64,000 nucleotides of DNA, from NCBI RefSeq assembly GCF_015644725.1, contig NZ_CP064795.1:2106501-2170500 (forward strand), read 5' to 3'. This document shows, in pieces, positions 59,401 to 64,000 of the stretch. Below the pieces are notes generated by a model that saw only the letters and a program-made list of their open reading frames with translations, did not search any database and was not told the origin of the DNA. Source of the stretch: Salinimonas marina. GTDB taxonomy: Bacteria > Pseudomonadota > Gammaproteobacteria > Enterobacterales > Alteromonadaceae. The first letter of the stretch is position 1. The number at the start of each line of letters is the position of its first letter. A program made the translations under genes and the position numbers.

Positions 59401-60292
59401 TTTCGCGCTCACCGCTCAAAAATACCAGCACATCGCCGGGGGCCTCACTTGCCAGTTCATCCACCGCCGCCACAATGGCTTCGGTTTGTTCAATGTCGTT
59501 GTCCATTTCACTGGTAGGCCGGTAGCGAATTTCCACCGGATAAGTTCGTCCGCTCACCTCGATGACCGGCGCATCGTTAAAGTGGCGGGAAAACCGTTGC
59601 GGATCGATGGTCGCTGAGGTGATGATAAGCTTCAGATCCGGGCGTTTTTGCAGTAACTGCTTCAGGTAGCCCAGCAAAAAGTCGATATTCAGGCTTCGTT
59701 CGTGGGCCTCATCAATAATAATGGTGTCGTACTGATTCAAGAATCGGTCCTGCTGCATCTCGGCAAGCAGCATCCCATCTGTCATCAGCTTAATGTAACT
59801 ACTGTCGCTGACATTATCGGAAAAACGAATCTTAAAACCGACTTTTTCCCCTAAAGGTGTTTCCAACTCCTCGGCAATACGGTTAGCCACACTGCGCGCG
59901 GCTAATCGGCGCGGCTGGGTATGAGCAATCATTCCGCCCACGCCCCGGCCAAGCTCTAAACAGATTTTAGGCAGCTGAGTGGTTTTTCCCGAGCCGGTCT
60001 CCCCGGCTACAATTACTACCTGATTTTCCGCAATCGCCTGTTTGATATCGTCTTTTTTATCGCTAACCGGTAACGGCGGATAATTGACCTGGGGCAGATT
60101 CTGCTGCCGCGCTTCGCGGCGGGCCACGGAGCGTTGCACTGCCTGAGCCAGCTTTTCCACGGCCTGAGCAGACGCGGGCTTTTTCAACGCCGCATCAATA
60201 CGCCGTTTCAGTTTGAAACGATCGCCACTCATGGTGTCAGTAAGTTGTTGTTTAAGCGCGTTTAACGTGGAAGAAACATCACCAGAAGTCAA
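56405..60292 (-). CDS. hrpA: ATP-dependent RNA helicase HrpA
   Basis: 1295 residues (E. coli HrpA 1300). DEAH-box motifs: GETGSGKTTQ (about 96), DEAH (about 195), SAT, and the C-terminal helicase box QRAGRCGR. After it come the helicase-associated HA2 and OB-fold parts and the long DUF3418 tail specific to HrpA. It resolves stalled ribosomes and takes part in mRNA processing. Not in an operon here. Confidence 0.95.
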   Translation of the reverse strand: MTSGDVSSTLNALKQQLTDTMSGDRFKLKRRIDAALKKPASAQAVEKLAQAVQRSVARREARQQNLPQVNYPPLPVSDKKDDIKQAIAENQVVIVAGETGSGKTTQLPKICLELGRGVGGMIAHTQPRRLAARSVANRIAEELETPLGEKVGFKIRFSDNVSDSSYIKLMTDGMLLAEMQQDRFLNQYDTIIIDEAHERSLNIDFLLGYLKQLLQKRPDLKLIITSATIDPQRFSRHFNDAPVIEVSGRTYPVEIRYRPTSEMDNDIEQTEAIVAAVDELASEAPGDVLVFLSGEREIRDTQDALEKQQYRNTEVVPLYARLSASEQNRIFQSHRGRRIVLATNVAETSLTVPGIKYVVDPGTARISRYSARSKVQRLPIEAISQASANQRAGRCGRVSEGICIRLYSEDDYLGRPEFTDPEILRTNLASVILQMLALGLGEISRFPFVQPPDSRNINDGFRLLEEIQAVVKTQGKMQLTQTGRQIARLPIDPRYARMVLEADRTNALKEVMIIAAGLSIQDPRERPQEKRQQADEAHRENADKDSDFISLLNTWNAFREQQQALSQSQLRKWCKSHFLNYLRMREWQDIVSQLKKSLAELNLGFSNQDADFEAVHQAICAGLLSHLGTKDKDREYLGARNTKFMIFPGSGLAKKQPKWVMAAELVETSKLFARVNARVDPAWIEPLAKHLTQSSFSEPHWSKKRGAVIAYEKVSLFGLPIVPKRAAVYSQIDPALCQELFIREALVNGDTKLNFAFLQDNQALLAQADELEQKVRRRDLMVEEDTLVEFYANRLPEEVNNEAAFKKWYKHNHQSVSLTFTEQDVYRQQPDAVENGFPDAWKQGNITLPLTYNFEPNAPDDGVTVNIPLPVLNQVEDIGFDWQVPGLRHELIVALIKSLPKRLRRNFVPAPNFADACLADIQMQDKKGYPVRLLDAISDKLRKMTGVVIEPEEWNLSALDTHLTLHFAVVNNDRNVIAMGDDLNRVKQQCQGKVQQTFEKAATPELERKNLEQWDFETLPTTFVQKVGGFEVQAYPALVKQGNKVDIVLLDEADKAAEAHQQGVNLLIKNAIPSPLGHLQSKLPNKAKLGLYFNPFGQVKALIDDCIFAGIDALRQDYEQQQQRPIRTEADFKQVVDLVRANINDKVLVIAQQVESGLTLAHQCQKQMKGNVPLTMVSAMGDIKAHLNSLVYPGFVSEIGAVRLADWHRYLKGLARRLEKLPIDPTRDRQAQMSIEKILSQVEKLKSRYPANKQPDALAEVRWMLEELRISLFAQQLGTAYPISAKRIQNYLAEF

Positions 60293-60731
60293 TGCAGGGC
60301 CCTTTAGAGAAAAATGAGTGACGATCCTAGGGAAATTACCCGGTATTTTCCAGTCTTAATCAGGCATAAGCAGCCGGAAGTCTCGTCGCATCAGTTAGAA
60401 ATAAACCATTAAGACTGATTACTGTGCCACGCCCTATGAAGCTCAGTTAAAGAACTTTTGCCTACTAAATACGCAGGAAGCAGAATTATCCGCATTGATA
60501 AAGTCAATCAGGGTAAATACCTGGCTATGAAAAAGGGTAGCCTCGGCCATCAGGGCGGATTTGCACGCATCCACTGAATAGCCCTGAACAGCACCAGAGT
60601 GTGGTTGCTACCAAAGAAAACAATTGCCGCCGACAACTACCCTGTTCCGCGGCTTGGGTAAGGCAATCTATAAAATTACGCGCTGGAGGTGACACACACA
60701 ATAGTAAGTAATTTCAGGCACACCATTAGCG
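60293..60731. other. Intergenic region, 439 bases
   Basis: Upstream of hrpA. No supported gene, hairpin or repeat is seen; it should contain the hrpA promoter. Confidence 0.4.
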
Positions 60732-61085
60732 TTAATTACAAAGCTCGATTCGAGCTTTTACAGATTTCAGGTCTGATTCATATTTGTCGGCGAAGTAATA
60801 ATGCTGCTCAACAAATTCGTTTTCAAAGAAAAAAGGCGCGCCGGGCAATTTTTCAACATTTCTTTGGTAGGCGGTAACAGAGTGAGCCACAAACGGCATA
60901 AAATTATCATATTGTTGGCGGTCACATGCATGGACATATTGCCTGAGTAATCTTGACGATATCAGAATTTCTCGTTGGTAGTCGTCAACACGATGAGCAG
61001 CATAAGCGCGCTCTGTAGCAAAATAAGCACCTGCCAGAATAGCTAAAAACACGCCGAAAATACTCAATGGTTTTATAAAGACCAA
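60732..61085 (-). CDS. Hypothetical small membrane-anchored protein
   Basis: 117 residues from TTG at 61085. One hydrophobic N-terminal segment (PLSIFGVFLAILAGAYFA, about 6-23) is followed by a soluble, helical part rich in Tyr, Gln and Arg with two cysteines. It may face the periplasm. No family is recognised, and the ribosome site is weak, so the start is uncertain. Confidence 0.45.
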   Translation of the reverse strand: MVFIKPLSIFGVFLAILAGAYFATERAYAAHRVDDYQREILISSRLLRQYVHACDRQQYDNFMPFVAHSVTAYQRNVEKLPGAPFFFENEFVEQHYYFADKYESDLKSVKARIELCN

Positions 61086-61216
61086 GATGCTTGCTCACGC
61101 TCAATTTGATTCAGGTGAAAAACCGGTACCATGTCGACCGCCACACTCTTTGTTTTCGCTTTTTGCGCCAATTTAATGGTCACTCTTTGTACTTAATGGT
61201 TCCGACAGGAACAATA

Positions 61217-61572
61217 CTATGCCTCAATAATTGTGGTAAAACCACCAAATATCATCCTCTTACCATCAAACGGCATGGTCTTCGGATCCCAACCCTGCAA
61301 GCGGCTGTCCGCCATGGCGGCCTTATTACCGGCGTCCCTCGCGGTGCGTGAGGGCCAAACAATCCACGAAAAAACCACCGCTTCCTCTGCCGTGCATTTA
61401 ACCGCCATCGGCAACGATGTCAGCTTGCCTTCGGGACATCGTCAGCCCACCCTTCAACTACCGATAATGCCCCATGGTCTTTGAACACCACCGCCATTTT
61501 CTGGGCCAGCAAAATATATTCTGACCGGTTCTTCCTGGGTACTGCAAGTACATAACCATCGACATAAGACAT
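61217..61572 (-). pseudogene. DUF1428 (YbaA-like) protein, frameshifted
   Basis: The N-terminal frame MSYVDGYVLAVPRKN runs to DDVP and the C-terminal frame continues LPMAVKC to IFGGF and the stop. They meet at a GGG run (61433-61435, plus strand). One added base restores DDVPEGKLTSLP and gives 357 bases, 118 residues, normal for DUF1428. ATG 61572 has GGAG 8 bases upstream. These dimeric ferredoxin-like-fold proteins have no fixed function. A paralogue lies at 62747-63139. Confidence 0.82.
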
Positions 61573-62254
61573 CGGTTTATCTCCATTGGACGTGAGGCAA
61601 AGCCCGAACCACCCGGCAATTAAAAAACCATAACCTTTGGCAGTGAGGTTTAGCCCGTATGAGCCGAGCGTGAACGAAGCAACAGCAAAGCACGAATAAC
61701 CGGAACGTCATGCTTACGCGTTGCTTACTTGTGGGTGTCAGGTAAGCATGCTTTAAGGTAAGCATTATGACGATTCCTTACACCTGAAGTTATAGTAGTC
61801 TTAAAATAGTCAAGCTGGTGCAAAAAATAGTGTTTTTAGAAATTATTCTGTAGCTGGGGGGCGTGCATTCGCGTCGAATATATGACCAGATAGTACGGGT
61901 ATGGAAATGTTGAAGACGGGCTTGTTAACTTCACCGCATAATTTTATGAAATAAGACTTTTAGCTCATCAACTGAGCGCGCCTGTCAGGGAGTCTGACAA
62001 TCTTGAAGGAAAGCCCGCTGCGCCTTATTGGCACGGCATAACTTAATTATGCCAGTCAATTAATTTTACCAGGCGCTCAGGTTTTCGATAAGAGCACGCG
62101 AAAAGATTTTCAGTACTTCGAAGCCTCTTTCAGGGTGGCGCTGTGTTTTGCCCATCGCAGTACCAAAGCACACTTTAGCAGGATTACCTATCGCCGGTAT
62201 TTTGAACACAACCTTAACTATCTCACAAACAATCGGCATACTTTCGCTCGGTTT
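61573..62254. other. Gene-poor region
   Basis: No supported gene. TGCTTAC/GTAAGCA can form a hairpin near 61713-61747. The part 62066-62254 is the in-frame continuation of the ASCH gene beyond its early stop. Confidence 0.4.
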
Positions 62255-62644
62255 TTAGGGCGTATTTTCCAATTCTCGATGATAATAATCCCAATGAACG
62301 TGTTGCCAGTAGGCCAGACTCTTGTCGCCCTCCAGTGCTGCATATTCTTCTGTAACTTGGTTAAACGGAACAATAGCCACCGACGTGGTTTTTATGATGC
62401 ATAGCGCCTGCCGGGCCCAGTTGGTCACAATATTGAGATCCCCAGCTTTAGGCAGTGGTTCGCCTTTAGCCTGAAACCACCACAGAGAGGGAGAAGTGGC
62501 TCGTTTAATGCCCTTTAAGACCAACTCTGCACATTCATTTGCATCGCTTTCATTATCGCAAAAATGCCAGCTTTTTGGCTGGCTTGGTGGCAATTTAAAG
62601 TGCATGAAATAGCGTTGACTGATAGTTTTTATTGATGCATGCAT
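62255..62644 (-). pseudogene. ASCH-domain protein with an early in-frame stop
   Basis: 129 residues ending HWDYYHRELENTP. The ASCH (RNA-binding, PUA-like) core is present: KGIKRATSPSLWW, GEPLPKAGD and YWQHVHW. After the TAA at 62257-62255 the same frame continues as KPSESMPIVCE and VVF, the usual last block of ASCH proteins, and stays open to a TAA at 62068-62066. So the gene has a nonsense change, or a one-base reading error. Start uncertain (62644 or 62605); neither has a good ribosome site. Confidence 0.7.
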
Positions 62645-62746
62645 AATTGTTTAATGTCGGTAACACCGGTTATTCAGGGGGTCGCAAGGAATGCGGATGC
62701 CACGAACAACTTTTTATACTGAAAAATCTCCAAGCAGTGGCGCTGG

Positions 62747-63139
62747 CTACCCGGCATTTTGCTCTGGCGCAGGAAGTAATGACCGGAAGCCGCCAAATAC
62801 CATCCGCTGAGCATCAAAAATCACCCTTTCTGAATTGGTTAATGGACTGACAAGGTCTGTCATCCTGGGGTCATTGGGTACTTTTGCATTTGCTCGGTCT
62901 CGTGTTTGTTTCGTAGGAAACAGGGTCCATCCAAATACAATGACTTCATTTTCTTTTACGTCAATAACCTCAAGGAAGGAGCGCGTGCCTGTCAGGGTCA
63001 AATCATCACCAACAAATTCGAAATAAGCCAGCGCCCCATACTCTTTCCAGATTTTAGCTACCTGGCCAGCGACACTTGCGTATTCGTCCAGGTGCTTGCG
63101 CGGCACAGGGAGAACAAATCCATCAATATATTGGGTCAT
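62747..63139 (-). CDS. DUF1428 (YbaA-like) protein
   Basis: 130 residues. TQYIDGFVLPVPRKHLDEY opens like its paralogue at 61217-61572, and FGWTLFPTKQTRDRANAK, RMVFGGF near the end are the family's strongest blocks. ATG 63139 has AGGA 7 bases upstream; a longer frame to 63238 is rejected. Function unknown. Confidence 0.85.
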   Translation of the reverse strand: MTQYIDGFVLPVPRKHLDEYASVAGQVAKIWKEYGALAYFEFVGDDLTLTGTRSFLEVIDVKENEVIVFGWTLFPTKQTRDRANAKVPNDPRMTDLVSPLTNSERVIFDAQRMVFGGFRSLLPAPEQNAG

Positions 63140-63740
63140 TAGCAATCCTTCCTTATTGCTGAGGTGTTGGTAAAGATTCAGGGCTGAGCCAGTTGTTATC
63201 AGCGTAGCGCCAACAATCATTTTGGTCTGGCCAATCAATACTCAGATAATCCACACCTATTGCATACCCTAAAGCCTGCTATCTCGGCCAGTGGGAAACG
63301 ACCGGTATTATCTTTATGGTCCATTACAAAATTCATTGATAACTGAAGAATACGTTAACCGTGGGCTCTTTTGCTACTACTGTTTTGGGTGGTCCGTTTA
63401 CCCTTTTTGATTCGCCCTCCATGCGTCTATTTAACAAATACCAATACCACCGGTAAGCTTTTTGGCTGGGCCCGTAGCTGATGATGGCTTTCTGGTGCCC
63501 ATTGCGAAAAGCAAAATAGGCTCAGGACCGCTGTCGACGTGCTAATAGCAACAAAGTCCTCATTAACACCAGATCTGAGCCACAATATTTTCAATCAGAA
63601 CATACGGGGACTAACAAGGGCATAGTGCGCTTACAATGCCTGGTTAAGGGTGTTGTCAGAAGAAAAGTTAAGGCTGGGGGAGATGAAAATGAAGATTAAA
63701 AAGTTACCCAACCGGTCTCTAACAGGCGAGGCGGGTAGTT
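63140..63740. other. Intergenic region, 601 bases
   Basis: No supported gene. At 63683 an ATG after GGGGGAG starts a frame of only about 22 codons (MKMKIKKLP...), too short to call. Confidence 0.4.
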
Positions 63741-63913
63741 TTTTATAAGGGCCCCGGCGATTTTATAAGGGTCCTGGCGGCTTTGTAAAAGGGTCCGGCG
63801 GATTAGTAAAGGACTGCCCACGGTTTAGTAACAGGGCTCCCGGCGACTTCGTATAAGATTGTCGGCGACTTAGTAACAGGACCGCCGCCGGCATAGTATA
63901 AGACTGCCGGCGG
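63741..63913. repeat. Degenerate tandem repeat, about eight units of 20-24 bases
   Basis: Units follow the rough pattern [CT]TT-x-GTAA-x-AGG-x-CCGGCG[AG], for example TTTTATAAGGGCCCCGGCGA, TTTTATAAGGGTCCTGGCGG and CATAGTATAAGACTGCCGGC. Unit length varies, as do the spacers, and it is not a CRISPR. No coding frame covers it. The window ends about 90 bases later. Confidence 0.75.
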
Positions 63914-64000
63914 TACCCGCGAGGCGATTTGGTGGCCGCCTCTTATTGGTCGCGCTTTTTTTGTCGCGCTAATTGTCGCTTTTTTCTGTCGGCTAAATCA

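Noticed and set aside
63741..63913. CRISPR array
   Set aside because: The units are degenerate, 20-24 bases, with no constant spacers and no cas gene in the window.

Overview
The window looks like chromosomal DNA of a marine gammaproteobacterium in or near the Alteromonadaceae (Alteromonas/Salinimonas-like). This rests on the E. coli-type synteny yceD-rpmF-plsX-fabHDG-acpP-fabF-pabC-mltG-tmk-holB-tatD with maf and rluC/rne beside it, on dnaQ/rnhA divergence, and on families common in that group (TIGR03503, DUF3010, DUF2058/YaiL, YceI, REP-associated transposase). The genus is an inference; no rRNA gene is present.

Layout. 0-10.9 kb: accessory genes (partial LysE exporter, HPP membrane protein, SOUL lipoprotein, Atm1-type ABC exporter, CPBP protease, a SulA-like small protein, YchJ, large catalase, atypical SDR). 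10.9-28.7 kb: the conserved housekeeping core. A long minus-strand run covers fatty-acid and phospholipid initiation (plsX, fabH, fabD, fabG, acpP, fabF), aminodeoxychorismate lyase, MltG, thymidylate kinase, DNA polymerase III delta-prime and TatD. Next to it are maf, a HAD phosphatase, rluC and the large RNase E gene. 28.7-47.6 kb: mixed genes (phosphotransferase, YaiI, porin plus periplasmic binding protein, DUF2058-topA, astB, an Ig-like lipoprotein, a dicarboxylate symporter, lolDE), four identical tRNA-Asp genes with a strong promoter, then TIGR03503, dnaQ and rnhA. 47.6-53.2 kb: a plastic island with a Y1 REP-associated transposase (RAYT), a complete IS407-group IS3 element with 4-bp target duplication, several direct repeats, and an 11-base motif AGTGACTGTCC repeated nine times exactly. 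53.2-60.3 kb: quinone oxidoreductase, rlmI, a PilZ protein and hrpA. 60.3-64 kb: a poorly packed end with two DUF1428 genes, an ASCH-domain gene with an in-frame stop, and a degenerate tandem repeat.

Two points stand out. First, at least seven genes, including plsX in the middle of the fatty-acid operon, are split by exactly one base, almost always one base missing from a G/C run. Each gene becomes a whole number of codons once corrected, so most of these 'pseudogenes' are probably assembly errors. Second, the RAYT island shows the transposase, three upstream motif copies in one orientation and six copies in the other orientation beyond it. Two separate blocks (about 200 bp after rnhA, 273 bp including the 3' end of yceI) are duplicated in tandem and contain or end at this motif. 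This is the best candidate in the window for an under-described repeat-spreading system.
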